From: Flectonema sp. DT1601
Taxonomy: Eukaryota > Euglenozoa > Diplonemea > Diplonemida > Diplonemidae
NCBI GenBank assembly: GCA_964019425.1
Contig: OZ025780.1
Location: 886,001 to 950,000, forward strand
Length of the DNA stretch: 64,000 bases
Direction of reading: 5' to 3'
The stretch's first letter is position 1; every line of letters starts with the position of its first letter. Both the position numbers and the translations under genes were made by a program. This document shows, in pieces, positions 1 through 10,200 of the stretch. The notes under the pieces are model-generated. The model was not told the DNA's origin, made no database searches, and was given only the letters and a program-made list of their open reading frames with translations.

Positions 1-482
1 ACCGAAGAATCTTTCTGCTTCTTACCTTCAGTCAAGCACGGCATCCACCATATAAAGTGGAGAGACTCAAAGGATGTGCATCTTTTCAGTACTCTTCCCT
101 TACGTGAGCACTGTGTCGATGTATATCGCTGGATTAGGAAGAGAAATAAAAAAGAAAAAGTGCCGATCAAACTACCGTGCAAGTAGACAGGTACACCAAA
201 ACGATGGGAGGTGTTAACCTGATGGATAGCGTGAAGGGAAGGGCGAACAGAAACCTTCAAACTAAACGATGGCATCTAAAGGTTTTCGACTACTTGCTGA
301 AAGTTTCAATGTTCAACACGTTTACCCTTCAAAAGAAATGCGGTAAGGATACTGGTACCTACACACGGTATGTAGAGGAGCTCGCTATGAATTTCGATAA
401 AGTGGGAAGTAACGGACTGGGAGCTTTTGGCTCCTGCCCTATTCCCGATGTAAACTTTCTTTTTATTTTTATTTTTTTTTAA
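1..482 (+). pseudogene. piggyBac-family transposase, C-terminal remnant
   Basis: This is the tail of a piggyBac DNA transposase, an enzyme that moves its element by cut-and-paste at TTAA sites in the nucleus. One frame is open from base 1 to about 183 and contains KWRDSKDVHLFSTLP, the family's strand-like segment that precedes the last catalytic region. A second frame, from about 177, gives DRYTKTMGGVNLMDSVKG and then KRWHLKVFDYLLKV, matching the family hallmark Y-x-K-x-M-GGV-[DN]-L-x-D and the following W-x-x-x-V-F-x-Y-L-L helix. The two frames differ, so the gene carries a frameshift near 170-180. The ATG-less 177 start is not a real start. The upstream catalytic part lies outside the window. 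I see no cysteine-rich C-terminal domain and no recognisable terminal repeat, although a TTAA occurs near 479-482. Its last ~90 bases recur inverted at 55.1 kb. I infer a dead element. Confidence 0.82.
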
Positions 483-580
483 CAGGCCCAAAGGGCGACA
501 ATGATGGTTGCTGACCAAGGAATAATATTCAAATGAATTTTCGTTTCAAAGAAACGAACAGAATTAAGAGAGAGGCAGAG

Positions 581-611
<31 letters not shown>

Positions 612-780
612 GAAAGAAAAAAATGAAGAGGAAATAATCAAACATGAAAAAAAAAAAAAAGAAAAAATATATATATATAAATAAAAAACGTTGTATGAAA
701 AAGGAAAAAAAAGAAAAAAAAAAAGACCAGAAAAGGAAAGAGAAAATGAAAAGGTATAATATTATTGTGGGGATATGAGG
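483..780. other. Gene-free purine-rich spacer with simple repeats
   Basis: After the piggyBac frame closes there is a short complex stretch (483-565), then A- and GA-rich low-complexity DNA up to about 740, with an (AT)n tract near 666-680. A poly-T run of about 22 bases follows at 799-820. I see no reading frame, RNA gene or promoter here. Confidence 0.7.
540..558. other. Perfect 8-bp hairpin with AAA loop
   Basis: TTCGTTTC at 540-547 and GAAACGAA at 551-558 pair perfectly around an AAA loop. The same hairpin is present in the inverted mate near 55.01 kb. It lies just beyond the piggyBac remnant and could be a subterminal element feature, but nothing in the sequence proves that. Confidence 0.5.
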
Positions 781-835
781 GATAGCAGGGAGATGCTCTT
801 TTTTTTTTTTTTTTTTTTTTCTTATTTATTATTTC

Positions 836-3063
836 AACTTTACATGAGCATCGGCTCGAACGGCTCTGGCGAAGCGAGTGAACGAGTCTGATTGCTGAGT
901 ATTGTATTCTGTTTTCTTGTTCTTTTTTTAATTTATTTCAAACAGGGCAACAGGGGGAAAGTTTGGTTTGTATCCCCTGGGTGTTTAGCGTCACCTGTTG
1001 AGGTGTAATGTATTCTGTTTACTTCTATCCCTTTGTTTTTTTTTTTTTTTTTTTTTTTTCAAACAGGACAGCAGGGGGAAAGTTTGTTTCGTACCCCCCG
1101 GGTGCTTAGCGTCACCCTCCATGCGATGCTTGCGCAGGGAGAGCCAAGGGTCGAGAACCCTGGAGATTACCTTTGTTTCTTTTTGTGACTGGATTGCAGT
1201 GGCGCAACCCATCACCCCACCTGTTGGTATCTTTTTATTTTTTTTATTTAAAGAAAAAAGCAGGCTAAGTCGCCTGAGCTGGCATCGCCAGAATATTTAA
1301 CTTCACATGGCAATGTCAGCTCGTGAAGGGATCCAGTTGGATCAAAGGTTTTCTCCCCCCCCACTCTATTTATCGTCATTGGTGCGCACCTTCGAACAGG
1401 AAGGCCAACACTGACGGAATTTTTTACTTCTCTTCCCAGGGTTGAACCTTGGGAAAAAAACAAACAATAAACACAGTGTAGACAAACACCCGCCGGACAT
1501 CTGCAGAGCAGCGATCGATGTCGATGTCTTCGTTGTCGAACTTCCTGGCGTTTATGTTTTTGTTTTTAACAACAACACAACACCAACTAACAGGTTTGTC
1601 TCATTGCCCGTTCTTTCTTGTTTCCCTTTGCCGCCGGAAGAACGAAGGTCGACGGAGGTCCGAAGCATTGCTTGCGATGATGTTCCGGTATGTGTTGCGT
1701 CTCTGTTATTTGTTTGTTTCAACTCAATTGGTTCATCTCAGGTTTTAGAAGTCTTCGTCCTGTTCGTTGGGAAGGGCCTGAATCAAAAGTTCACTGCCCC
1801 TATTCCTCTCCCAAATTTCTTATTCAGCTTGCCACATGACTGTGTGACATTATTGCTACATTGTAGCTCCCCTACAAAAACCTTATTTTTTGCAGTTGTC
1901 TTTTGGTTGTAGCAACTTTTATTTTATGCTTTTCTAATGTCCCAAAGTTGGTTTATTTTACTTTTTTTTTCTGCAAGGGAACAGTCCAAAGCATAAGTCC
2001 GAACAGCCCTAAGGCCAGTGAACGCACTGATTGTTAGGTATTGTATTCCAGGGAAAGTTTGGTTTGTATACTTTATTTTTATTTTATTTTATTTAATTTG
2101 TTAAAAGAAAACAGGTAACTTTACATGAGCATCGGCTCGAACGGCTCTGGCGAAGCGAGTGAACGAGTCTGATTGCTGAGTATTGTATTCTGTTTTCTTG
2201 TTCTTTTTTTAATTTATTTCAAACAGGGCAACAGGGGGAAAGTTTGGTTTGTATCCCCTGGGTGTTTAGCGTCACCTGTTGAGGTGTAATGTATTCTGTT
2301 TACTTCTATCCCTTTGTTTTTTTTTTTTTTTTTTTATTTCAAACAGGACAGCAGGGGGAAAGTTTGTTTCGTACCCCCCGGGTGCTTAGCGTCACCCTCC
2401 ATGCGATGCTTGCGCAGGGAGAGCCAAGGGTCGAGAACCCTGGAGATTACCTTTGTTTCTTTTTGTGACTGGATTGCAGTGGCGCAACCCATCACCCCAC
2501 CTGTTGGTATCTTTTTATTTTTTTTATTTAAAGAAAAAAGCAGGCTAAGTCGCCTGAGCTGGCATCGCCAGAATATTTAACTTCACATGGCAATGTCAGC
2601 TCGTGAAGGGATCCAGTTGGATCAAAGGTTTTCTCCCCCCCCACTCTATTTATCGTCATTGGTGCGCACCTTCGAACAGGAAGGCCAACACTGACGGAAT
2701 TTTTTACTTCTCTTCCCAGGGTTGAACCTTGGGAAAAAAACAAACAATAAACACAGTGTAGACAAACACCCGCCGGACATCTGCAGAGCAGCGATCGATG
2801 TCGATGTCTTCGTTGTCGAACTTCCTGGCGTTTATGTTTTTGTTTTTAACAACAACACAACACCAACTAACAGGTTTGTCTCATTGCCCGTTCTTTCTTG
2901 TTTCCCTTTGCCGCCGGAAGAACGAAGGTCGACGGAGGTCCGAAGCATTGCTTGCGATGATGTTCCGGTATGTGTTGCGTCTCTGTTATTTGTTTGTTTC
3001 AACTCAATTGGTTCATCTCAGGTTTTAGAAGTCTTCGTCCTGTTCGTTGGGAAGGGCCTGAAT
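836..3063 (+). repeat. Plus-oriented tandem array, left part (1280-bp units)
   Basis: A full unit runs from 836 to about 2116 and a second from 2117 until it breaks off at 3063. The period is 1280-1281 bp; the one-base difference is in a poly-T run. Units of this subfamily lack a ~65-bp segment that the minus-oriented units have, and differ from them at about ten further positions. The second unit stops after GGGCCTGAAT. The next unit base pattern (CAAAAGTTCAC) is found at 56289, so the array continues on the far side of the inserted DNA. Confidence 0.93.
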
Positions 3064-3148
3064 GGCAAGCTGGATAAGAGATTTGGGAGAGGAATAGGGG
3101 CAGTGAACTTTTGGTTCAGGCCCTTCCCATCGAACAGGACGAAGACTT

Positions 3149-3379
3149 CTAAAACCTGAGATGAACCAATTGAGTTGAAACAAACAAATAACAGAGACGC
3201 AACACATACCGGAACATCATCGCAAGCAATGCTTCGGACCTCCGTCGACCTTCGTTCTTCCGGCGGCAAAGGGAAACAAGAAAGAACGGGCAATGAGACA
3301 AACCTGTTAGTTGGTGTTGTGTTGTTGTTAAAAACAAAAACATAAACGCCAGGAAGTTCGACAACGAAGACATCGACAT
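3149..3379 (-). other. 76-codon ATG-started frame, one per unit (probably not coding)
   Basis: This short frame begins MSMSSLSNFLAFMFLFLTT, has two hydrophobic stretches around a basic middle (CRRKNEGRRR), and recurs in every unit on both orientations. It would encode a small membrane-like peptide, but the identical copies prove only repeat homogeneity. It overlaps a longer frame of up to 198 codons (for example 4204-4800) that opens on TTG and has no ATG at all. Between the two unit subfamilies, the changes I see in the longer frame alter amino acids (V/D, F/L, F/S) or shift the frame at a poly-T run. That is not the pattern of a protein under constraint. I recognise no family. Confidence 0.2.
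3156..3209 (-). other. 54-nt intron-like segment in each unit
   Basis: Read on the minus strand, this segment starts with GTATGT, a consensus 5' splice site, contains a T-rich tract with TTTCAACTCAA, and ends CATCTCAG. Its length is a multiple of three, so removing or keeping it leaves the longer frame open. No transcript evidence is available, and the surrounding frame is not convincingly coding. Confidence 0.25.
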
Positions 3380-3443
3380 CGATCGCTGCTCTGCAGATGT
3401 CCGGCGGGTGTTTGTCTACACTGTGTTTATTGTTTGTTTTTTT

Positions 3444-3479
3444 CCCAAGGTTCAACCTTGGGAAGAGAAGTAAAAAATT
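3444..3479 (-). other. Sm-like box followed by a perfect hairpin
   Basis: On the minus strand AATTTTTTAC (3479-3470) is followed nine bases later by CCCAAGG-TTGAA-CCTTGGG (3462-3444), a 7-bp perfect stem. An Sm-like box followed by a short 3' stem-loop is the 3'-end arrangement of Sm-class snRNAs and spliced-leader RNAs. I could not identify a matching 5' part or promoter within 100-150 bases, so this is a resemblance, not an RNA gene call. In the 1280-bp subfamily one stem base differs (CCCAGGG), weakening the stem. Confidence 0.2.
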
Positions 3480-3506
3480 CCGTCAATGTTGGCCTTCCTG
3501 TTCGAA

Positions 3507-3751
3507 GGTGCGCACCAATGACGATAAATAGAGTGGGGGGGAGAAAACCTTTGATCCAACTGGATCCCTTCACGAGCCGACATTGCCATGTGAAGTTAAA
3601 TATTCTGGCGATGCCAGCTCAGGCGACTTAGCCTGCTTTTTTCTTTAAATAAAAAAAATAAAAAGATACCAACAGGTGGGGTGATGGGTTGCGCCACTGC
3701 AATCCAGTCACAAAAAGAAACAAAGGTAATCTCAAGGGTTCTCGACCCTTG
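3507..3751. other. Cluster of five short palindromes in the repeat unit
   Basis: The unit contains, in order, GGTGCGCACC (3507-3516), GATCC-AACT-GGATC (3553-3566), CTGGC-GAT-GCCAG (3605-3617), CAGGC-GACTTA-GCCTG (3620-3635) and CAAGGGT-TCTCG-ACCCTTG (3733-3751). All stems are perfect in the minus array. In the 1280-bp units the last stem has one changed base. The function is unknown; structured satellite RNA or cruciform-prone DNA are possibilities. Confidence 0.6.
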
Positions 3752-3757
3752 GCTCTC

Positions 3758-4230
3758 CCTGCGCAAGCATCGCATGGAGGGTGACGCTAAGCACCCGGGG
3801 GGTACGAAACAAACTTTCCCCCTGCTGTCCTGTTTGAAATAAAAAAAAAAAACAAAGGGATAGAAGTAAACAGAATACGTTACACCTCAACAGGTGACGC
3901 TAAACACCCAGGGGATACAAACCAAACTTTCCCCCTGTTGCCCTGTTTGAAATAAATTAAAAAAAGAACAAGAAAACAGAATACAATACTCAGCAATCAG
4001 ACTCGTTCACTCGCTTCGCCAGAGCCGTTCGAGCCGATGCTCATGTAAAGTTACCTGTTTTCTTTTAACAAATTAAATAAAATAAGATAAATAAAAATAA
4101 AGAAGCGCAACGGAGAGGAATACATAACACCTCGACTCTTGCGCTAGCATCGCAAGGGGGGTACCCGGGAGATACAAACCAAACTTTCTCTGGAATACAA
4201 TACCTAACAATCAGTGCGTTCACTGGCCTT
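3758..4230. repeat. Three diverged internal repeats inside each 1345-bp unit
   Basis: Three related modules can be aligned by eye. Module A (about 3758-3893) and module B (about 3893-4060) share GTGACGCTAA[GA]CACCC, then TTTCCCCCTG and CCTGTTTGAAATAAA. Modules B and C (about 4102-4230) share GATACAAACCAAACTTTC and GGAATACAATAC or AGAATACAATAC, followed by CAATCAG and GTTCACT. Modules A and C also share the upstream GCATCGCA box. The 1345-bp unit therefore grew by internal duplication before the whole unit was amplified. Confidence 0.75.
4103..4170. repeat. Subfamily-diagnostic ~65-bp segment
   Basis: This segment of module C, from the GCGCAACGG box to the GGTACCCGGGAG box, is present in the minus-oriented units and missing from the plus-oriented units, which read AAAGTATACAAACC across the join. 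It accounts for the 1345 versus 1280 bp period. Because its two ends lie in similar A-rich DNA, a deletion in the plus lineage is the simpler reading. Confidence 0.75.
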
Positions 4231-7200
4231 AGGGCTGTTCGGACTTATGCTTTGGACTGTTCCCTTGCAGAAAAAAAAAGTAAAATAAACCAACTTTGGG
4301 ACATTAGAAAAGCATAAAATAAAAGTTGCTACAACCAAAAGACAACTGCAAAAAAAAAAGGTTTTTGTAGGGGAGCTACAATGTAGCAATAATGTCACAC
4401 AGTCATGTGGCAAGCTGGATAAGAGATTTGGGAGAGGAATAGGGGCAGTGAACTTTTGGTTCAGGCCCTTCCCATCGAACAGGACGAAGACTTCTAAAAC
4501 CTGAGATGAACCAATTGAGTTGAAACAAACAAATAACAGAGACGCAACACATACCGGAACATCATCGCAAGCAATGCTTCGGACCTCCGTCGACCTTCGT
4601 TCTTCCGGCGGCAAAGGGAAACAAGAAAGAACGGGCAATGAGACAAACCTGTTAGTTGGTGTTGTGTTGTTGTTAAAAACAAAAACATAAACGCCAGGAA
4701 GTTCGACAACGAAGACATCGACATCGATCGCTGCTCTGCAGATGTCCGGCGGGTGTTTGTCTACACTGTGTTTATTGTTTGTTTTTTTCCCAAGGTTCAA
4801 CCTTGGGAAGAGAAGTAAAAAATTCCGTCAATGTTGGCCTTCCTGTTCGAAGGTGCGCACCAATGACGATAAATAGAGTGGGGGGGAGAAAACCTTTGAT
4901 CCAACTGGATCCCTTCACGAGCCGACATTGCCATGTGAAGTTAAATATTCTGGCGATGCCAGCTCAGGCGACTTAGCCTGCTTTTTTCTTTAAATAAAAA
5001 AAATAAAAAGATACCAACAGGTGGGGTGATGGGTTGCGCCACTGCAATCCAGTCACAAAAAGAAACAAAGGTAATCTCAAGGGTTCTCGACCCTTGGCTC
5101 TCCCTGCGCAAGCATCGCATGGAGGGTGACGCTAAGCACCCGGGGGGTACGAAACAAACTTTCCCCCTGCTGTCCTGTTTGAAATAAAAAAAAAAAACAA
5201 AGGGATAGAAGTAAACAGAATACGTTACACCTCAACAGGTGACGCTAAACACCCAGGGGATACAAACCAAACTTTCCCCCTGTTGCCCTGTTTGAAATAA
5301 ATTAAAAAAAGAACAAGAAAACAGAATACAATACTCAGCAATCAGACTCGTTCACTCGCTTCGCCAGAGCCGTTCGAGCCGATGCTCATGTAAAGTTACC
5401 TGTTTTCTTTTAACAAATTAAATAAAATAAGATAAATAAAAATAAAGAAGCGCAACGGAGAGGAATACATAACACCTCGACTCTTGCGCTAGCATCGCAA
5501 GGGGGGTACCCGGGAGATACAAACCAAACTTTCTCTGGAATACAATACCTAACAATCAGTGCGTTCACTGGCCTTAGGGCTGTTCGGACTTATGCTTTGG
5601 ACTGTTCCCTTGCAGAAAAAAAAAGTAAAATAAACCAACTTTGGGACATTAGAAAAGCATAAAATAAAAGTTGCTACAACCAAAAGACAACTGCAAAAAA
5701 AAAAGGTTTTTGTAGGGGAGCTACAATGTAGCAATAATGTCACACAGTCATGTGGCAAGCTGGATAAGAGATTTGGGAGAGGAATAGGGGCAGTGAACTT
5801 TTGGTTCAGGCCCTTCCCATCGAACAGGACGAAGACTTCTAAAACCTGAGATGAACCAATTGAGTTGAAACAAACAAATAACAGAGACGCAACACATACC
5901 GGAACATCATCGCAAGCAATGCTTCGGACCTCCGTCGACCTTCGTTCTTCCGGCGGCAAAGGGAAACAAGAAAGAACGGGCAATGAGACAAACCTGTTAG
6001 TTGGTGTTGTGTTGTTGTTAAAAACAAAAACATAAACGCCAGGAAGTTCGACAACGAAGACATCGACATCGATCGCTGCTCTGCAGATGTCCGGCGGGTG
6101 TTTGTCTACACTGTGTTTATTGTTTGTTTTTTTCCCAAGGTTCAACCTTGGGAAGAGAAGTAAAAAATTCCGTCAATGTTGGCCTTCCTGTTCGAAGGTG
6201 CGCACCAATGACGATAAATAGAGTGGGGGGGAGAAAACCTTTGATCCAACTGGATCCCTTCACGAGCCGACATTGCCATGTGAAGTTAAATATTCTGGCG
6301 ATGCCAGCTCAGGCGACTTAGCCTGCTTTTTTCTTTAAATAAAAAAAATAAAAAGATACCAACAGGTGGGGTGATGGGTTGCGCCACTGCAATCCAGTCA
6401 CAAAAAGAAACAAAGGTAATCTCAAGGGTTCTCGACCCTTGGCTCTCCCTGCGCAAGCATCGCATGGAGGGTGACGCTAAGCACCCGGGGGGTACGAAAC
6501 AAACTTTCCCCCTGCTGTCCTGTTTGAAATAAAAAAAAAAAACAAAGGGATAGAAGTAAACAGAATACGTTACACCTCAACAGGTGACGCTAAACACCCA
6601 GGGGATACAAACCAAACTTTCCCCCTGTTGCCCTGTTTGAAATAAATTAAAAAAAGAACAAGAAAACAGAATACAATACTCAGCAATCAGACTCGTTCAC
6701 TCGCTTCGCCAGAGCCGTTCGAGCCGATGCTCATGTAAAGTTACCTGTTTTCTTTTAACAAATTAAATAAAATAAGATAAATAAAAATAAAGAAGCGCAA
6801 CGGAGAGGAATACATAACACCTCGACTCTTGCGCTAGCATCGCAAGGGGGGTACCCGGGAGATACAAACCAAACTTTCTCTGGAATACAATACCTAACAA
6901 TCAGTGCGTTCACTGGCCTTAGGGCTGTTCGGACTTATGCTTTGGACTGTTCCCTTGCAGAAAAAAAAAGTAAAATAAACCAACTTTGGGACATTAGAAA
7001 AGCATAAAATAAAAGTTGCTACAACCAAAAGACAACTGCAAAAAAAAAAGGTTTTTGTAGGGGAGCTACAATGTAGCAATAATGTCACACAGTCATGTGG
7101 CAAGCTGGATAAGAGATTTGGGAGAGGAATAGGGGCAGTGAACTTTTGGTTCAGGCCCTTCCCATCGAACAGGACGAAGACTTCTAAAACCTGAGATGAA

Positions 7201-10200
7201 CCAATTGAGTTGAAACAAACAAATAACAGAGACGCAACACATACCGGAACATCATCGCAAGCAATGCTTCGGACCTCCGTCGACCTTCGTTCTTCCGGCG
7301 GCAAAGGGAAACAAGAAAGAACGGGCAATGAGACAAACCTGTTAGTTGGTGTTGTGTTGTTGTTAAAAACAAAAACATAAACGCCAGGAAGTTCGACAAC
7401 GAAGACATCGACATCGATCGCTGCTCTGCAGATGTCCGGCGGGTGTTTGTCTACACTGTGTTTATTGTTTGTTTTTTTCCCAAGGTTCAACCTTGGGAAG
7501 AGAAGTAAAAAATTCCGTCAATGTTGGCCTTCCTGTTCGAAGGTGCGCACCAATGACGATAAATAGAGTGGGGGGGAGAAAACCTTTGATCCAACTGGAT
7601 CCCTTCACGAGCCGACATTGCCATGTGAAGTTAAATATTCTGGCGATGCCAGCTCAGGCGACTTAGCCTGCTTTTTTCTTTAAATAAAAAAAATAAAAAG
7701 ATACCAACAGGTGGGGTGATGGGTTGCGCCACTGCAATCCAGTCACAAAAAGAAACAAAGGTAATCTCAAGGGTTCTCGACCCTTGGCTCTCCCTGCGCA
7801 AGCATCGCATGGAGGGTGACGCTAAGCACCCGGGGGGTACGAAACAAACTTTCCCCCTGCTGTCCTGTTTGAAATAAAAAAAAAAAACAAAGGGATAGAA
7901 GTAAACAGAATACGTTACACCTCAACAGGTGACGCTAAACACCCAGGGGATACAAACCAAACTTTCCCCCTGTTGCCCTGTTTGAAATAAATTAAAAAAA
8001 GAACAAGAAAACAGAATACAATACTCAGCAATCAGACTCGTTCACTCGCTTCGCCAGAGCCGTTCGAGCCGATGCTCATGTAAAGTTACCTGTTTTCTTT
8101 TAACAAATTAAATAAAATAAGATAAATAAAAATAAAGAAGCGCAACGGAGAGGAATACATAACACCTCGACTCTTGCGCTAGCATCGCAAGGGGGGTACC
8201 CGGGAGATACAAACCAAACTTTCTCTGGAATACAATACCTAACAATCAGTGCGTTCACTGGCCTTAGGGCTGTTCGGACTTATGCTTTGGACTGTTCCCT
8301 TGCAGAAAAAAAAAGTAAAATAAACCAACTTTGGGACATTAGAAAAGCATAAAATAAAAGTTGCTACAACCAAAAGACAACTGCAAAAAAAAAAGGTTTT
8401 TGTAGGGGAGCTACAATGTAGCAATAATGTCACACAGTCATGTGGCAAGCTGGATAAGAGATTTGGGAGAGGAATAGGGGCAGTGAACTTTTGGTTCAGG
8501 CCCTTCCCATCGAACAGGACGAAGACTTCTAAAACCTGAGATGAACCAATTGAGTTGAAACAAACAAATAACAGAGACGCAACACATACCGGAACATCAT
8601 CGCAAGCAATGCTTCGGACCTCCGTCGACCTTCGTTCTTCCGGCGGCAAAGGGAAACAAGAAAGAACGGGCAATGAGACAAACCTGTTAGTTGGTGTTGT
8701 GTTGTTGTTAAAAACAAAAACATAAACGCCAGGAAGTTCGACAACGAAGACATCGACATCGATCGCTGCTCTGCAGATGTCCGGCGGGTGTTTGTCTACA
8801 CTGTGTTTATTGTTTGTTTTTTTCCCAAGGTTCAACCTTGGGAAGAGAAGTAAAAAATTCCGTCAATGTTGGCCTTCCTGTTCGAAGGTGCGCACCAATG
8901 ACGATAAATAGAGTGGGGGGGAGAAAACCTTTGATCCAACTGGATCCCTTCACGAGCCGACATTGCCATGTGAAGTTAAATATTCTGGCGATGCCAGCTC
9001 AGGCGACTTAGCCTGCTTTTTTCTTTAAATAAAAAAAATAAAAAGATACCAACAGGTGGGGTGATGGGTTGCGCCACTGCAATCCAGTCACAAAAAGAAA
9101 CAAAGGTAATCTCAAGGGTTCTCGACCCTTGGCTCTCCCTGCGCAAGCATCGCATGGAGGGTGACGCTAAGCACCCGGGGGGTACGAAACAAACTTTCCC
9201 CCTGCTGTCCTGTTTGAAATAAAAAAAAAAAACAAAGGGATAGAAGTAAACAGAATACGTTACACCTCAACAGGTGACGCTAAACACCCAGGGGATACAA
9301 ACCAAACTTTCCCCCTGTTGCCCTGTTTGAAATAAATTAAAAAAAGAACAAGAAAACAGAATACAATACTCAGCAATCAGACTCGTTCACTCGCTTCGCC
9401 AGAGCCGTTCGAGCCGATGCTCATGTAAAGTTACCTGTTTTCTTTTAACAAATTAAATAAAATAAGATAAATAAAAATAAAGAAGCGCAACGGAGAGGAA
9501 TACATAACACCTCGACTCTTGCGCTAGCATCGCAAGGGGGGTACCCGGGAGATACAAACCAAACTTTCTCTGGAATACAATACCTAACAATCAGTGCGTT
9601 CACTGGCCTTAGGGCTGTTCGGACTTATGCTTTGGACTGTTCCCTTGCAGAAAAAAAAAGTAAAATAAACCAACTTTGGGACATTAGAAAAGCATAAAAT
9701 AAAAGTTGCTACAACCAAAAGACAACTGCAAAAAAAAAAGGTTTTTGTAGGGGAGCTACAATGTAGCAATAATGTCACACAGTCATGTGGCAAGCTGGAT
9801 AAGAGATTTGGGAGAGGAATAGGGGCAGTGAACTTTTGGTTCAGGCCCTTCCCATCGAACAGGACGAAGACTTCTAAAACCTGAGATGAACCAATTGAGT
9901 TGAAACAAACAAATAACAGAGACGCAACACATACCGGAACATCATCGCAAGCAATGCTTCGGACCTCCGTCGACCTTCGTTCTTCCGGCGGCAAAGGGAA
10001 ACAAGAAAGAACGGGCAATGAGACAAACCTGTTAGTTGGTGTTGTGTTGTTGTTAAAAACAAAAACATAAACGCCAGGAAGTTCGACAACGAAGACATCG
10101 ACATCGATCGCTGCTCTGCAGATGTCCGGCGGGTGTTTGTCTACACTGTGTTTATTGTTTGTTTTTTTCCCAAGGTTCAACCTTGGGAAGAGAAGTAAAA

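Larger units (their letters stand above)
389..835 (+). repeat. Inverted duplicate: piggyBac tail plus filler (mate at 54730-55181)
   Basis: From the piggyBac tail (GAATTTCG at 389) through the purine-rich filler to the GATGCTC/poly-T/TTTATTATTT stretch, this block reappears in reverse complement at 54730-55181. Differences are a few substitutions and homopolymer lengths. Here the block runs straight into the plus-oriented tandem array at 836. In the mate it runs instead into satellite C. That contrast makes the mate a reference for the locus without the array. No gene lies in 483-835. Confidence 0.85.
3064..4408 (-). repeat. Reference unit of the 1345-bp repeat
   Basis: First complete minus-oriented unit, used here for coordinates. 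Its first ~420 bases carry overlapping minus-strand reading frames without convincing coding character. Then come a perfect hairpin beside an A/T-rich Sm-like box (3444-3479), a cluster of short palindromes (3507-3751), and three diverged internal repeats each ending in an A-rich tract (about 3758-4230). The unit is a mosaic of structured GC-richer blocks separated by A-rich runs. Confidence 0.85.

Noticed and set aside
479-482. TTAA as an intact piggyBac end
   Set aside because: The adjoining sequence is a T-run without a recognisable terminal inverted repeat, so the element boundary cannot be set there.
836-2116. Core-linker pattern as a tandem LTR-type element
   Set aside because: The core edges lack TG...CA, and I see no primer-binding site, polypurine tract or flanking duplication. 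The pattern is reported only as a satellite property.
3434-3631. 65-codon plus-strand frame in each unit
   Set aside because: It opens on a non-ATG codon in a T-rich run, spans several palindromes, is antisense to the other frames and resembles no protein.
4020-4045. tRNA or SINE Pol III B box (GTTCGAGCC)
   Set aside because: It matches the loose GWTCRANNC consensus, but such a match is expected by chance about once per unit. No convincing A box or tRNA fold surrounds it.
3064-4408. Helitron-like repeat
   Set aside because: There is a hairpin, but no CTRR end 10-12 bases after it on either strand and no TC start at the array edges.
3064-4408. 5S rRNA, U1, U2, U5 or U6 gene in the repeat unit
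   Set aside because: I looked for their characteristic 5' and internal boxes and found none beyond a short GTTACCTG resemblance.
4204-4800. 198-codon minus-strand frame in every unit as a protein gene
   Set aside because: It starts on TTG and contains no ATG. The changes seen between subfamilies in this frame alter amino acids or shift the frame, and identity among copies only reflects repeat homogeneity.
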